A stretch of DNA of 64,000 nt from Betaproteobacteria bacterium (GTDB lineage Bacteria > Pseudomonadota > Gammaproteobacteria > Burkholderiales > Eutrophovitaceae): contig CP070643.1 of the NCBI GenBank assembly GCA_020354125.1, positions 3,922,612 to 3,986,611 on the forward strand. Direction: 5' to 3'. The notes under the pieces are model-generated. The model saw only the letters and a program-made list of their open reading frames with translations. It made no database searches and was not told where the DNA came from. Positions 63,896 through 64,000 of this stretch are shown piece after piece. Within the stretch, counting starts at the first letter, position 1. Each line of letters opens with the position of its first letter. The position numbers were made by a program, and so were the translations under genes.

Positions 63896-64000
63896 TTGCC
63901 ATCACTTCCGGCTACGCTGCTTCCCAGTCACCAATTGAAGAAAATTGGCAAGTATGAGGTGGTCCGTGAACTGGGCAAGGGCGCGACCAGCGTCGTCTAT
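63896..64000 (+). CDS. Ser/Thr protein kinase, N-terminal fragment (runs off the window)
   Basis: Only 35 codons are visible. TTG 63896 follows AGAGGA by 6 nt. The sequence reaches YEVVRELGKGATSVVY, the glycine-rich ATP loop of a Ser/Thr kinase. It would be the third kinase of this family in the window. The remaining domains lie outside. Confidence 0.8.
   Translation, partial: MPSLPATLLPSHQLKKIGKYEVVRELGKGATSVVY

Overview
The window reads as an ordinary stretch of chromosome from a gammaproteobacterium, with several accessory insertions. The lineage call rests on gene orders typical of that class: algZ-algR-hemCDXY, hemA-prfA-prmC, and aroQ-accB-accC-prmA followed by a DUF3426 protein. A PilA-type pilin with a sigma-54 promoter fits as well. 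A partial Sox gene set hints at some sulfur metabolism. Genus cannot be fixed from sequence alone.

Layout. 1-1561: a complete IS1182-type insertion sequence. 1692-4259: a CBS/nucleotidyltransferase signalling protein and a DnaQ-like exonuclease. 4260-4775: a tRNA-Phe locus with a partial tandem duplication. 4928-7101 (minus): two sugar-nucleotide modifying enzymes. 7694-11336: hemA, prfA, prmC and a monothiol glutaredoxin. 11404-13022: a three-subunit nitrile hydratase/thiocyanate hydrolase-like enzyme whose operon is split by a 388-bp inverted-repeat element. 13375-14334: an atypical Ser/Thr kinase behind a candidate sigma-54 promoter. 14415-22259 (minus): dsbB, a five-gene branched-chain-amino-acid-type ABC importer, a fructosamine-kinase-family gene and argH. 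22456-29293: algZ/algR and hemCDXY. 29348-39918: ppc, a ferredoxin reductase, an SDR protein, cutA, a DsbD N-domain protein, a TlpA-like protein, aroQ, accBC, prmA and a zinc-ribbon protein. 39949-45393: the glycine cleavage genes with tpx inserted between the two gcvP halves, then dgkA.

45774-59732 is the most unusual block. On one strand and with short gaps it encodes a CHASE2 Ser/Thr kinase, a PP2C phosphatase, an FHA protein, a CHASE2 adenylate/guanylate cyclase, a metallo-beta-lactamase-fold cyclic-nucleotide phosphodiesterase, a GAF-domain PilB/GspE-type ATPase and a GAF-HD-GYP protein. The pilin gene pilA and an O-antigen-ligase/PglL-like gene follow. It looks like a layered control module (protein phosphorylation, cyclic nucleotide, c-di-GMP turnover) sitting beside type IV pilus parts.

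59752-62312 (minus) holds moaC-soxX-soxY-soxZ-soxA. The window ends with a BepA-like M48 protease and the first 35 codons of a third Ser/Thr kinase.

A recurring local oddity is a set of short tandem repeats of about 15 bp placed exactly at gene ends. In two cases each of five repeat units carries a stop codon in phase with the upstream gene. Start codons below were chosen by eye from Shine-Dalgarno matches and family length.
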